Positions 1-11,316 are shown, counted from the stretch's first letter. The stretch is 64,000 bases of DNA from Xanthostigma xanthostigma (GCA_963575645.1 OY754471.1:49168820-49232819); one strand, 5' to 3'. Translations and numbers: made by a program. The notes: generated from the letters alone by a model not told the origin.

Positions 1-424
1 TAAAAGATTTCTTAGGGGTAGGCAGAGTTGTTTATTAACTTTAAAAGATTTCTTAGGGGTAGGCAGAGTTGTTTATTAACTTTAAAAGATTTCTTAGGGG
101 TAGACATAGTTGTTTATTAACTTTAAAACATTTCTTAGGGGTAAAGAGAGTTGTTTATTACTTTTTAAGGATTTCTTGGGGTTAGACAGAGTTGTTTATT
201 AACTTTAAAAAATTTCTTAGGGGTAGGCAGAGTTGTTTATTAACTTTAAAAGATTTCTTAGGGGTAGGCAGAGTTGTTTATTAACTTTAAAAGATTTCTT
301 AGGGGTAGGCAGAGTTGTTTATTAACTTTAAAAGATTTCTTAGGGGTAGGCAGAGTTGTTTATTAACTTTAAAAGATTTCTTAGGGGTAGGCAGAGTTGT
401 TTATTAATTTTAAATAATTTCTTA
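1..424 (+). repeat. A-type monomer array, left edge
   Basis: Ten monomers, mostly the A family (GGGGTAGGCAGAG with TTATTAAC). The copies at 97, 138 and 178 deviate: GACATAG, TAAAGAGAG with a TTACTTTTTAAGG tail, and TTGGGGTTAGAC. The copies from 220 to 383 are nearly identical, so this short stretch looks locally homogenised. It runs off the left end of the window. Confidence 0.9.
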
Positions 425-465
425 GGGGTAGACGGAGTAGTTTTATAACTAAAAAATATATCTTA
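425..465 (+). repeat. Marker monomer G, diverged copy
   Basis: This is the most left-hand copy of the landmark monomer. It has GACGGAGTAGTTTTATAAC and AAAAAATATATCTTA, but AGTAG replaces AGTTG, and the next monomer begins GGAGAAGAC instead of GGGGAAGAC. The changes fit the general divergence of the surrounding zone and suggest that the G monomer is as old as this part of the array. Confidence 0.8.
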
Positions 466-628
466 GGAGAAGACAGAGTTGTTTATTAACTTTAAAAGAT
501 TTCTTAGGGGTAGACAGGTTGTTTATTAACTTTAAAAGATTTCTTAGGGGAAGACAGAGTTGTTAATTAACTTTAAAAGATTTCTTAGGGGTAGACAGAG
601 TTGTTTATTAACTTTAAAAGATTTCTTA

Positions 629-1161
629 GGGGTAGACAAAGTTGTTTATCAACTTTAAAAGATTTCTTAGGGGTTGACAGAGTTGTTTTTTAACTTTATA
701 AGATTTCTTAGGGGTAGACAGAGTTGTTTATTAATATAAAAAGATTTCTTAGAGGTAGACGGAGATGTTTATTTACTTAAAAACATTTCTTAGGGGAAGA
801 CAAAGTTGTTTAATAACTTTATAATATTTATTAAGGGTAGACAGAGTTGTTTATTAACTTTAAAAGATTTCTTTGGGGTAGACAGAGTTGTTTATTAATT
901 TTAAAAGATTTCTTAGGGGTAGACAGAGTTGTTTAATGACTTTAAAAGATTTCTTAGAGGTAGACAGAGTTGTTTTTTAACTTTAAAAGATTTCTTAGGG
1001 GTAGACAGAGTTGTTTATTGACTTTAAAAGATTTCTTAGGGGAAGACAGAATTGTTTATTGACTTTAAAAGAAATCTTAGGGGTAGACAGAGTTTTTTAT
1101 TAACTTTAAAAGATTTCTTAGGGGAAGACAGAGTTGTTTATTAACTTTAAAAGATTTCTTA
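629..1161 (+). repeat. Old 13-monomer segment, copy a
   Basis: The segment begins with GGGGTAGACAAAG and includes GGGGTTGACAG, TTAATATAAA at 731, GGAGATGTTTATTTAC and TTATTAAGGG. The same ordered set recurs 1,066 bp (26 x 41) downstream. The order of several private variants, not only the monomer type, is conserved, so this is a true segmental copy and not chance. Confidence 0.8.
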
Positions 1162-1694
1162 GGGGAAGACAGAGTTGTTTATTATCTCTTAAAGATTTCT
1201 TAAGGGTAGACAGAGTTGTTTATTAACTTAAAAAGATATCTTAGGGGTAGACAGAGTTGTTTATTGACTTTCAAAGATTTCTTATGGGAAGACAGAGTTG
1301 TTTATTAACTTTAAAAGACTATTTAGGGGTAGACAGAGTTGTTTATTATCTTTTAAAGATTTCTTAAGGCTAGACAGAGTTTTTTATTAACCCTAAAAGA
1401 TTTCTTAACGGTAGACAGAAATGTTTATTAATTTTAAAAGACTTCTTAGGTGTAGACAGGGTTGTTTATTAACTTTAAAAGATTTCTTAGAGGTAGACAG
1501 AGTTGTTTATTAACTTTAAAACATTTCTTAGGGGTAAAGAGAGTTGTTTATTACTTTTAAAAGATTTCTTAGGGGTAGACAGAGTTGTTTATTAACTTTA
1601 AAAGATTTCTTAGGGGAAGACAGAGTTGTTTAATAACTTTAAAAGATTTCTTAGGGGTAGACAGAGTTGTTTATTAATTTTAAAAGATTTCTTA

Positions 1695-2227
1695 GGGGTA
1701 GACAAAGTTGTTTATTAACTTTAAAAGATTTCTTAGGGGTTGACAGAATAGTTTATTAACTTTATAAGATTTCTTAGGGGTAGACAGAGTTGTTTATTAA
1801 TATAAAAAGATTTCTTAGGGGTAGACGGAGATGTTTATTTACTTTAAAAAATTTCTTAGGGGAAGACAAAGTTGTTTAATAACTTTATAAGATTTATTAA
1901 GGGTAGACAGAGTTGTTTATTAACTTTAAAAGATTTCTTTGGGGTAGACAGAGTTGTTTATTAATTTTAAAAGATTTCTTAGGGGTAGACAGAGTTGTTT
2001 AATGACCTTAAAAGATTTCTTAGAGGTAGACAGAGTTGTTTTTTAACTTTAAAAGATTTCTTAGGGGTAGACAGAGTTGTTTATTGACTTTAAAAGATTT
2101 CTTAGGGGAAGACTGAGTTGTTTATTGACTTTAAAAGATTTCTTAGGGGTAGACAGAGTTTTTTATTATTTTTAAAATATTTCTTAGGGGAAGACAGAGT
2201 TGTTTATTAACTTTAAAAGATTTCTTA
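1695..2227 (+). repeat. Old 13-monomer segment, copy b
   Basis: Second copy, 1,066 bp after copy a and directly followed by copy c. It is exactly 533 bp (13 x 41). Its TTAATATAAA word is at 1,797. It differs from copy a by scattered substitutions, for example GACAGAATAG at the second monomer and AATGACC against AATGACT, so the duplication is much older than those further right. Confidence 0.8.
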
Positions 2228-2560
2228 GGGGTAGACAAAGTTGCTTATTAACTTTAAAAGATTTCTTAGGGGTTGACAGAGTTGTTTATTAACGTTATAA
2301 GATTTCTTAGGGGTAGACAGAGTTGTTTATTAATATAAAAAAATTTCTTAGAGGTAGACGGAGATGTTTATTTACTTAAAAAAATTTCTTAGGGGAAGAC
2401 AAAGTTGTTTAATAACTTTATAAGATTTATTAAGGGTAGACAGAGTTGTTTATTAACTTTAAAAGATTTCTTAGGGGTAGACAGAGTTGTTTATTAATTT
2501 TAAAACATTTCTTAGGGGTAGACAGAGTTGTTTATTAACTTTAAAGAATCTTTTAGGGGT
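2228..2560 (+). repeat. Old 13-monomer segment, partial copy c
   Basis: Third, truncated copy beginning with GGGGTAGACAAAGTTGCT. TTAATATAAA is at 2,330, 533 bp after copy b. Similarity fades after about eight monomers. The three copies together give a fossil higher-order period of 13 monomers, unlike any period in the younger part of the array. Confidence 0.7.
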
Positions 2561-2801
2561 AGGGAGAGTTGTTTATTGTTTTTAAAAGATTTCTTAGGGG
2601 AAGACAGAGTTGTTTATTAATTTTAAAAGATTTCTCAGAGGTAGACAGAGTTGTTTATTATTTTTAAAAGATTTCTTAGGGGTAGACAGAGTTGTTTATT
2701 AACTTTCAAAGATTTCTTAGGGGTAGACAGAGTTTTTTATTAACTTTAAAAAATTTCTTAGGGGAAGACAGAGTTGTTTATTAACTTTATAAGATTTCTT
2801 A

Positions 2802-3211
2802 GGGGTAGGCAGAGTTGTTTATTAACTTTAAAAGGTTTCTTAGGGGTAAACAGAGTTGTTTATTATCTTTTAAAGATTTCTTAGGGGTAGGCAAAGTTGT
2901 TTATTAACTTTAAAAGATTTCTTAGGGGTAGGCAGAGTTGTTTATTAACTTTAAAAGATTTCTTAGGGGTAGGCAGAGTTGTTTATTAACTTTAAAAGAT
3001 TTCTTAGGGGTAGGCAGAGTTGTTTATTAACTTTAAAAGATTTCTTAGTGGTAGGCAGAGTTGTTTATTAACTTTAAAAGATTTCTTAGGGGTAGGCAGA
3101 GTTGTTTATTAACTTTAAAAGATTTCTTAGGGGTAGGCAGAGTTGTTTATTAACTTTAAAAGATTTCTTAGGGGTAGGCAGAGTTGTTTATTAACTTTAA
3201 AAGATTTCTTA
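2802..3211 (+). repeat. A-type monomer run
   Basis: Ten monomers. The first three vary (AAAGGTTTC tail, GGTAAACAGAG with TTATCTTTTAAAG, and GGCAAAG). The seven from 2,925 are nearly identical A monomers apart from TAGTGGTAGGC at 3,048. The run marks the change from the diverged zone to the homogenised array. Confidence 0.9.
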
Positions 3212-3375
3212 GGGGTAGACAGAGTTGTTTATTGACTTTAAAAGATTTCTTAGGGGAAGACAGAGTTGTTTATTGACTTTAAAAGATTTCTTAGGGGTAG
3301 ACAGAGTTTTTTATTAACTTTAAAAGATTTCTTAGGGGAAGACAGAGTTGTTTATATACTTTAAAAGATTTCTTA
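3212..3375 (+). repeat. Mixed C-type monomers before U0
   Basis: Four monomers: a hybrid with T at position 5 and TTGAC, a C monomer, one with AGTTTTTTATTAAC, and a C head with TTATATAC. The mix of diagnostic sites suggests crossovers inside monomers. Confidence 0.75.
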
Positions 3376-3825
3376 GGGGAAGGCAGAGTTGTTTATTAAC
3401 TTTTAAGGATTTCTTAGGGGTAGGCAGAGTTGTTTATTACCTTAAAAGATTTCTTTGGGGTAGGCAGAGTTGTTTATTAACTTTAAAAGATTTCTTAGGG
3501 GTAGGCAGAGTTGTTTATTAACTTTAAAAGATTTCTTAGGGGTAGGCAGAGTTGTTTATTAACTTTAAAAGATTTCTTAGGGGTAGGCAGAGTTGTTTAT
3601 TAACTTTAAAAGATTTCTTAGGGATAGGCAGAGTTGTTTATTAACTTTAAAAGATTTCTTAGGGGTAGACAGAGTTGTTTATTATTTTTTAAAGATTTCT
3701 TAAGGGTAGACAGAGTTGTTTATTAATTTTAAAAGATTTCTCAGAGGTAGACAGAGTTGTTTATTATTTTTAAAAGATTTCTTAGGGGTAGACAGAGTTG
3801 TTTATTAACTTTCAAAGATTTCTTA

Positions 3826-4112
3826 GGGGTAGACAGAGTTGTTTATTAACTTTACAAAATTTCTTAGGGGTAGACAGAGTTGTTTATTAACTTTACAAAA
3901 TTTCTTAGGGGTAGACAGAGTTGTTTATTAACTTTACAAAATTTCTTAGGGATAGACAGAGTTGTTTATTAACTTTACAAAATTTCTTAGGGGTAGACAG
4001 AGTTGTTTATTAACTTTACAAAATTTCTTAGGGGTAGACAGAGTTGTTTATTAACTTTACAAAATTTCTTAGGGGTAGACAGAGTTGTTTATTAACTTTA
4101 CAAAATTTCTTA
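3826..4112 (+). repeat. D-type run, seven copies (U0)
   Basis: Seven consecutive monomers carry ACTTTACAAAATTTC (C at 30, A at 33). The fourth begins GGGATAGAC. The same seven, with the same odd fourth member, recur in U1 (8,491) and U2 (20,447), so the run existed before those units separated. Confidence 0.92.
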
Positions 4113-4276
4113 GGGGAAGACAGAGTTGTTTATTGACTTTAAAAGATTTCTTAGGGGAAGACAGAGTTGTTTATTGACTTTAAAAAATTTCTTAGGGGAA
4201 GACAGAGTTGTTTATTGACTTTAAAAGATTTCTTAGGGGAAGACAGAGTTGTTTATTGACTTTAAAAGATTTCTTA
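4113..4276 (+). repeat. C-type run, four copies (U0)
   Basis: Four monomers with GGGGAAGAC and TTATTGAC. The second has AAAAAATTTC in place of AAAAGATTTC; its counterpart in U1 shows the same change. The run closes the first sub-block of U0. Confidence 0.9.
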
Positions 4277-4521
4277 GGGGTAGGCAGAGTTGTTTATTAC
4301 TTTTAAAAGATTTCTTAGGGGTAGGCAGAGATGTTTATTTACTTTAAAAGATTTCTTAGGGGTAGGCAGAGTTGTTTATTAACTTTTAAGGATTTCTTAG
4401 GGGTAGGCAGAGTTGTTTATTACCTTAAAAGATTTCTTAGGGGTAGGCAGAGTTGTTTATTAACTTTAAAAGATTTCTTAGGGGTAGGCAGAGTTGTTTA
4501 TTAACTTTAAAAGATTTCTTA

Positions 4522-4849
4522 GGGGTAGGAAGAGTTGTTTGTTAACTTTAAAAGATTTCTTAGGGGTAGGAAGAGTTGTTTGTTAACTTTAAAAGATTTC
4601 TTAGGGGTAGGAAGAGTTGTTTGTTAACTTTAAAAGATTTCTTAGGGGTAGGAAGAGTTGTTTGTTAACTTTAAAAGATTTCTTAGGGGTAGGAAGAGTT
4701 GTTTGTTAACTTTAAAAGATTTCTTAGGGGTAGGAAGAGTTGTTTGTTAACTTTAAAAGATTTCTTAGGGGTAGGAAGAGTTGTTTGTTAACTTTAAAAG
4801 ATTTCTTAGGGGTAGGAAGAGTTGTTTGTTAACTTTAAAAGATTTCTTA
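4522..4849 (+). repeat. F-type run, eight copies
   Basis: Eight monomers with GGGGTAGGAAGAG and TTTGTTAAC (A at 9, G at 20), with no difference seen among them. TTTGTTAAC on a GGAAG background occurs once in U1 (about 9,190) and once in U2 (about 21,147). This is a local single-monomer amplification, and it sits exactly where U0 lacks about 3.6 kb relative to U1. Confidence 0.93.
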
Positions 4850-4972
4850 GGGGTAGACGGAGTTGTTTATTTACTTAAATAGATTTCTTAGGGGTAGACG
4901 GAGTTGTTTATTTACTTAAAAAGATTTCTTAGGGGTAGACCGAGTTGTTTATTTACTTAAAAAGATTTCTTA

Positions 4973-5341
4973 GGGGAAGACAGAGTTGTTTATTGACTTT
5001 AAAAGATTTCTTAGGGGAAGACAGAGTTGTTTATTGACTTTAAAAGATTTCTTAGAGGAAGACAAAGTTGTTTATTGACTTTAAAAGATTTCTTAGGGGA
5101 AGACAGAGTTGTTTATTGACTTTAAAAGATTTCTTAGGGGAAGACAGAGTTGTTTATTGACTTTAAAAGATTTCTTAGGGGAAGACAGAGTTGTTTATTG
5201 ACTTTAAAAGATTTCTTAGGGGAAGACAGAGTTGTTTATTGACTTTAAAAGATTTCTTAGGGGAAGACAGAGTTGTTTATTGACTTTAAAAGATTTCTTA
5301 GGGGAAGACAGAGTTGTTTATTGACTTTAAAAGATTTCTTA
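4973..5341 (+). repeat. C-type run, nine copies (U0)
   Basis: Nine C monomers. The third has TTAGAGGAAGACAAAG, a private variant kept at the same place in U1 (13,285) and U2 (25,487). The run separates three B monomers from the alpha module. Confidence 0.92.
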
Positions 5342-5625
5342 GGGGTAGGCAGAGTTGTTTATTAACTATTAAAGATTTCTTAGGGGTAGGCAGAGTTGCT
5401 TATTACCTTAAAAGATTTCTTAGGGGTAGGCAGATTTGTTTATTAACTTTAAAAGATTTCTTAGGGGTAGGAAGAGTTGTTTATTAACTTTAAAAGATTT
5501 CTTAGGGGTAGGCAGAGTTGTTTATTAACTTTAAAAGATTTCTTAGGGGTAGGCAGAGTTGTTTATTAACTTTAAAAGATTAAAGGGGTAGGCAGAGTTG
5601 TTTATTAATTTTAAAAGATTTCTTA

Positions 5626-5666
5626 GGGGTAGACGGAGTTGTTTTATAACTAAAAAATATATCTTA
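5626..5666 (+). repeat. Marker G, module alpha of U0
   Basis: Landmark monomer with TTTTATAAC and AAAAAATATATC. It is preceded by a 39-bp monomer ending GATTAAAGGGG and followed by the alpha-specific GTAGACAGAGTTTATTATTA monomer. This triple defines the alpha lineage, seen again at 13,856, 26,058 and (in part) 32,525. Confidence 0.92.
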
Positions 5667-6401
5667 GGGGAAGACAGAGTTGTTTATTAACTTTAAAAGA
5701 TTTCTTAGGGGTAGACAGAGTTTATTATTATTTTTTAAAGATTTCTTAAGGGTAGACGGAGTTGTTTATTAATTTTAAAAGATTTCTCAGAGGTAGACAG
5801 AGTTGTTTATTATTTTTAAAAAATTTCTTAGGGGTAGACAGAGTTGTTTATTAACTTTAAAATATTTCTTAGGGGTAGACAGAGTTGTTTATTAACTTTA
5901 CAAAATTTCTTAGGGGTAGACAGAGTTGTTTATTAACTTAAAAAGATTTCTTAGGGGTAGACAGAGTTGTTTATTAACTTTAAAAGATTTCTTAGGAGTA
6001 GACAGAGTTGTTTATTAACTTCAAAAATTTCTTAGGGGTAGACAGAGTTGTTTATTAACTTTAAAACATTTCTTAGGGGTAGGCAGAGTTGTTTATTAAC
6101 TTTAAAAGATTAAAGGGGTAGGCAGAGTTGTTTATTAATTTTAAAAGATTTCTTAGGGGTAGACAGAGTTGTTTATTAACTTAAAAAGATTTCTTAGGAG
6201 TAGATTGAGTTGTTTATTAACTTAAAAAGATTTCTTAGGGGTAGACAGAGTTGTTTATTAACTTAAAAAGATTTCTTAGGGGTAGACAGAGTTGTTTATT
6301 AACTTTAAAACATTTCTTAGGGGTAGGCAGAGTTGTTTATTAACTTTAAAAGATTTCTTAGGGGTAGGCAGAGTTGTTTATTTACTTAAAAAGATTTCTT
6401 A

Positions 6402-6811
6402 GGGGTAGACGGAGTTGTTCATTTACTTAAAAAGATTTCTTAGGGGTAGACGGAGTTGCTTATTTACTTTAAAAGATTTCTTAGGGGTAGACGGAGTTGT
6501 TTATTTACTAAAAAAGATTTCTTAGGGGTAGACGGAGTTCTTAATTTACTTAAAAAGATTTCCTAGGGGTAGACGGAGTTGTTTATTTACTTAAAAAGAT
6601 TTCTTAGGGGTAGACGGAGTTGTTTATTTACTTAAAAAGATTTCTTAGGGGCAGACGGAGTTGTTTATTTACTTAAAAAGATTTCTTAGGGGTAGACGGA
6701 GTTGTTTATTTACTTAAAAAGATTTCTTAGGGGTAGACGGAGTTGTTTATTTACTTAAAAAGATTTCTTAGGGGTAGACGGAGTTGTTTATTTACTTAAA
6801 AAGATTTCTTA
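6402..6811 (+). repeat. B-type run, ten copies (U0 alpha)
   Basis: Ten monomers with GACGGAG and TTTACTTAAAAAG. Private variants include GTTCATTTAC in the first, GTTGCTTATT in the second, GAGTTCTTAATTTAC in the fifth and GGGGCAGACGG near 6,648. The same order is present at 14,632 in U1. Each monomer holds one CpG. Confidence 0.88.
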
Positions 6812-6975
6812 GAGGTAGACGGAGTTGTTTATTAACTTTAAAAGATTTCTTAGGGGTAGGAAGAGTTGTTTATTAACTTTAAAAGATTTCTTAGGGGTAG
6901 GCAGAGTTGTTTATTAACTTTAAAAGATTTCTTAGGGGTAGGCAGAGTTGTTTATTAATTTTAAAAGATTTCTTA

Positions 6976-7016
6976 GGGGTAGACGGAGTTGTTTTATAAC
7001 TAAAAAATATATCTTA
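6976..7016 (+). repeat. Marker G, module beta of U0
   Basis: Landmark monomer of the beta lineage. The following monomers are GGGGAAGAC...TTAAC, then TTGTTATTTTTTAAAG (a local TTTATT to TTTGTT change), then the H pair ending TTTCTCAGAGG. Counterparts are at 15,206 and 27,408. Confidence 0.92.
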
Positions 7017-7589
7017 GGGGAAGACAGAGTTGTTTATTAACTTTAAAAGATTTCTTAGGGGTAGACAGAGTTGTTTGTTATTTTTTAAAGATTTCTTAAG
7101 GGTAGACAGAGTTGTTTATTAATTTTAAAAGATTTCTCAGAGGTAGACAGAGTTGTTTATTATTTGTAAAAGATTTCTTAGGGGTAGACAGAGTTGTTTA
7201 TTAACTTTCAAAGATTTCTTAGGGGTAGACAGAGTTGTTTATTAACTTTACAAAATTTCTTAGGGGTAGACAGAGTTGTTTATTAACTTAAAAAGATTTC
7301 TTAGGGGTAGACAGAGTTGTTTATTAACTTAAAAAGATTTCTTAGAGGTAGACAGAGTTGTTTATTAACTTAAAAAATTTCTTAGGGGTAGACAGAAATG
7401 TTTATTAACTTAAAAAGATTTCTTAGGGGTAGACGGAGTTGTTTATTTACTTAAAAAGATTTCTTAGGGGTAGACGGAGTTGTTTATTTACTTAAAAAGA
7501 ATTCTTAGGGGTAGACGGAGTTGTTTATTTACTTAAAAAGATTTCTTAGGGGTAGACGGAGTTGTTTATTTACTTTAAAAGATTTCTTA

Positions 7590-7958
7590 GGGGAAGACAG
7601 AGTTGTTTATTGACTTTAAAAGATTTCTTAGGGGAAGACAGAGTTGTTTGTTGACTTTAAAAGATTTCTTAGGGGAAGACAGAGTTGTTTATTGACTTTA
7701 AAAGATTTCTTAGGGGAAGACAGAGTTGTTTATTGACTTTAAAAGATTTCTTAGGGGAAGACAGAGTTGTTTATTGACTTTAAAAGATTTCTTAGGGGAA
7801 GACAGAGTTGTTTATTGACTTTAAAAGATTTCTTAGGGGAAGACAGAGTTGTTTATTGACTTTAAAAGATTTCTTAGGGGAAGACAGAGTTGTTTATTGA
7901 CTTTAAAAGATTTCTTAGGGGAAAACAGAGTTGTTTATTGACTTTAAAAGATTTCTTA
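7590..7958 (+). repeat. C-type run, nine copies (U0 beta)
   Basis: Nine C monomers; the second has TTTGTTGAC and the last GGGGAAAACAG. The GTTGAC variant recurs as the second member in every beta module (15,861; 28,050; about 34,860; about 37,153; about 45,181), which ties those runs together by descent. Confidence 0.9.
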
Positions 7959-8490
7959 GGGGTAGGCAGAGTTGTTTATTAATTTTAAAAGATTTCTTAG
8001 GGGTAGGAAGAGTTGTTTATTTACTTTAAAAGATTTCTTAGGGGTAGGCAGAGTTGTTTATTAACTTTTAAGGATTTCTTAGGGGTAGGCAGAGTTGTTT
8101 ATTACCTTAAAAGATTTCTTTGGGGTAGGCAGAGTTGTTTATTAACTTTAAAAGATTTCTTAGGGGTAGGCAGAGTTGTTTATTAACTTTAAAAGATTTC
8201 TTAGGGGTAGGCAGAGTTGTTTATTAACTTTAAAAGATTTCTTAGGGGTAGGCAGAGTTGTTTATTAACTTTAAAAGATTTCTTAGGGGTAGGCAGAGTT
8301 GTTTATTAACTTTAAAAGATTTCTTAGGGGTAGACAGAGTTGTTTATTATTTTTTAAAGATTTCTTAAGGGTAGACAGAGTTGTTTATTAATTTTAAAAG
8401 ATTTCTCAGAGGTAGACAGAGTTGTTTATTATTTTTAAAAGATTTCTTAGGGGTAGACAGAGTTGTTTATTAACTTTCAAAGATTTCTTA

Positions 8491-8777
8491 GGGGTAGACA
8501 GAGTTGTTTATTAACTTTACAAAATTTCTTAGGGGTAGACAGAGTTGTTTATTAACTTTACAAAATTTCTTAGGGGTAGACAGAGTTGTTTATTAACTTT
8601 ACAAAATTTCTTAGGGATAGACAGAGTTGTTTATTAACTTTACAAAATTTCTTAGGGGTAGACAGAGTTGTTTATTAACTTTACAAAATTTCTTAGGGGT
8701 AGACAGAGTTGTTTATTAACTTTACAAAATTTCTTAGGGGTAGACAGAGTTGTTTATTAACTTTACAAAATTTCTTA
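8491..8777 (+). repeat. D-type run, seven copies (U1)
   Basis: Counterpart of the run at 3,826, including the fourth member with GGGATAGAC near 8,614. The next C monomer has TTATTGTC, which is also found in U2 (20,734) but not in U0. U1 and U2 are therefore closer to each other here than to U0. Confidence 0.92.
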
Positions 8778-9309
8778 GGGGAAGACAGAGTTGTTTATTG
8801 TCTTTAAAAGATTTCTTAGGGGAAGACAGAGTTGTTTATTGACTTTAAAAAATTTCTTAGGGGAAGACAGAGTTGTTTATTGACTTTAAAAGATTTCTTA
8901 GGGGAAGACAGAGTTGTTTATTGACTTTAAAAGATTTCTTAGGGGTAGGCAGAGTTGTTTATTACTTTTAAAAGATTTCTTAGGGGTAGGCAGAGATGTT
9001 TATTTACTTTAAAAGATTTCTTAGGGGTAGGCAGAGTTGTTTATTAACTTTTAAGGATTTCTTAGGGGTAGGCAGAGTTGTTTATTACCTTAAAAGATTT
9101 CTTAGGGGTAGGCAGAGTTGTTTATTAACTTTAAAAGATTTCTTAGGGGTAGGCAGAGTTGTTTATTAACTTTAAAAGATTTCTTAGGGGTAGGAAGAGT
9201 TGTTTGTTAACTTTAAAAGATTTCTTAGGGGTAGGCAGAGTTGTTTATTAACTTTAAAAGATTTCTTAGGGGTAGGCAGAGTTGTTTATTATTTTTAAAA
9301 GATTTCTTA

Positions 9310-9350
9310 GGGGTAGACGGAGTTGTTTTATAACTAAAAAATATATCTTA
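9310..9350 (+). repeat. Marker G, module delta of U1
   Basis: Landmark monomer of the delta lineage, preceded by GGCAGAGTTGTTTATTATTT. It sits immediately before an 819-bp tandem duplication whose second copy lacks the G monomer. Confidence 0.92.
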
Positions 9351-10169
9351 GGGGAAGACAGAGTTGTTTATTAACTTTAAAAGATTTCTTAGGGGTAGAC
9401 AGAGTTGTTTATTATTTTTTAAAGATTTCTTAAGGGTAGACAGAGTTGTTTATTAATTTTAAAAGATTTCTCAGAGGTAGACAGAGTTGTTTATTATTTT
9501 TAAAAGATTTCTTAGGGGTAGACAGAGTTGTTTATTAACTTTAAAAGATTTCTTAGGGGTAGACAGAGTTGTTTATTAACTTTACAAAATTTCTTAGGGG
9601 TAGACAGAGTTGTTTATTAACTTTAAAAGATTTCTTAGGGGTAGACAGAGTTGTTTATTAACTTTAAAAGATTTCTTAGGGGTAGGCAGAGTTGTTTATT
9701 AACTTTAAAAGATTTCTTAGGGGTAGGCAGAGTTGTTTATTTACTTAAAAAGATTTCTTAGGGGAAGACGGAGTTGTTTATTTACTTAAAAAGATTTCTT
9801 AGGGGTAGACGGAGTTGTTTATTTACTTAAAAGATTTCTTAGGGGTAGACGGAGTTGTTAATTTGTTTAAAAAGATTTCTTAGGGGTAGACGGAGTTGTT
9901 TATTTACTTAAAAAGATTTCTAAGGGGTAGACGGAGTTGTTTATTTACTTAAAAAGATTTCTTAGGGGTAGACGGAGTTGTTTATATACTTAAAAAGATT
10001 TCTTAAGGGTAGACGGAGTTGTTTATTTACTTAAAAGGATTTCTTAGGGGTAGACGGAGTTGTTTATTTACTTAAAAAGATTTCTTAGGGGTAGACGGAG
10101 TTGTTTATTGACTTTAAAAGATTTCTTAGGGGAAGACAGAGTTGTTTATTGACTTTAAAAGATTTCTTA
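9351..10169 (+). repeat. 819-bp duplication in U1, copy 1
   Basis: Begins GGGGAAGACAGAG with TTATTAAC, passes through the H cassette, A and B monomers, and ends with C monomers. It is 20 monomers minus one base; the missing base is in a 40-bp monomer (TTTACTTAAAAGATTTC near 9,825). Copy 2 follows without a gap. Differences include TATATACTT near 9,974 and TTTCTAAGGGG near 9,919, absent from copy 2. Confidence 0.9.
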
Positions 10170-10988
10170 GGGGAAGACAGAGTTGTTTATTAACTTTAAA
10201 AGATTTCTTAGGGGTAGACAGAGTTGTTTATTATTTTTTAAAGATTTCTTAAGGGTAGACAGAGTTGTTTATTAATTTTAAAAGATTTCTCAGAGGTAGA
10301 CAGAGTTGTTTATTATTTTTAAAAGATTTCTTAGGGGTAGACAGAGTTGTTTATTAACTTTAAAAGATTTCTTAGGGGTAGACAGAGTTGTTTATTAACT
10401 TTACAAAATTTCTTAGGGGTAGACAGAGTTGTTTATTAACTTTAAAAGATTTCTTAGGGGTAGACAGAGTTGTTTATTAACTTTAAAAGATTTCTTAGGG
10501 GTAGGCAGAGTTGTTTATTAACTTTAAAAGATTTCTTAGGGGTAGGCAGAGTTGTTTATTTACTTAAAAAGATTTCTTAGGGGAAGACGGAGTTGTTTAT
10601 TTACTTAAAAAGATTTCTTAGGGGTAGACGGAGTTGTTTATTTACTTAAAAGATTTCTTAGGGGTAGACGGAGTTGTTAATTTGTTTAAAAAGATTTCTT
10701 AGGGGTAGACGGAGTTGTTTATTTACTTAAAAAGATTTCTTAGGGGTAGACGGAGTTGTTTATTTACTTAAAAAGATTTCTTAGGGGTAGACGGAGTTGT
10801 TTATTTACTTAAAAAGATTTCTTAAGGGTAGACGGAGTTGTTTATTTACTTAAAAGGATTTCTTAGGGGTAGACGGAGTTGTTTATTTACTTAAAAAGAT
10901 TTCTTAGGGGTAGACGGAGTTGTTTATTGACTTTAAAAGATTTCTTAGGGGAAGACAGAGTTGTTTATTGACTTTAAAAGATTTCTTA
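10170..10988 (+). repeat. 819-bp duplication in U1, copy 2
   Basis: Second copy of the 9,351 segment, with the same 40-bp monomer and the same TTAATTTGTTTAAAAAG variant. The pair is repeated at 21,307-22,944 in U2, so the 819-bp duplication happened before the 12-kb one. Confidence 0.9.
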
Positions 10989-11316
10989 GGGGAAGACAGA
11001 GTTGTTTATTGACTTTAAAAGATTTCTTAGGGGAAGACAGAGTTGTTTATTGACTTTAAAAGATTTCTTAGGGGAAGACAGAGTTGTTTTTTGACTTTAA
11101 AAGATTTCTTAGGGGAAGACAGAGTTGTTTATTGACTTTAAAAGATTTCTTAGGGGAAGACAGAGTTGTTTATTGACTTTAAAAGATTTCTCAGGGGAAG
11201 ACAGAGTTGTTTATTGACTTTAAAAGATTTCTTAGGGGTAGGCAGAGTTGTTTATTAATTTTAAAAGATTTCTTAGGGGTAGGCAGAGTTGTTTATTTAC
11301 TTTAAAAGATTTCTTA

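Larger units (their letters stand above)
425..2801 (+). repeat. Diverged (old) satellite zone
   Basis: Neighbouring monomers here differ from each other more than anywhere else in the window: TTAATATAAAAAG, TTTTTTAAC, GAGATGTTTATTTAC, AACGTTATAAG, TTAACCCTAAAAG, AAATCTTA and single-base indels such as GACAGGTTG near 513. No long homogenised runs are present. Satellite monomers usually decay toward array edges or in segments no longer exchanging with the core, so this zone is probably older or less recombining than the rest. Three spaced copies of a 13-monomer segment are still readable inside it. Confidence 0.85.
3376..7958 (+). repeat. Higher-order unit U0 (internally deleted)
   Basis: The left part (3,376 to about 4,521) matches U1 at a fixed offset of +4,665 bp: the AACTTTTAAGG monomer at 3,376 and 8,041, and the GGGATAGACAG monomer at about 3,949 and 8,614. 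The right part (4,850-7,958) matches U1 at +8,230 bp: TTAAATAG at 4,850 and 13,080, and marker G at 5,626 and 13,856. The 3,565-bp difference means that U0 lacks most of the delta module, the I-block and most of the long B run present in U1. An eight-copy F run sits at the join. U0 can be a deletion product of a full unit, or U1 and U2 can be expanded from a U0-like ancestor. Confidence 0.88.
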
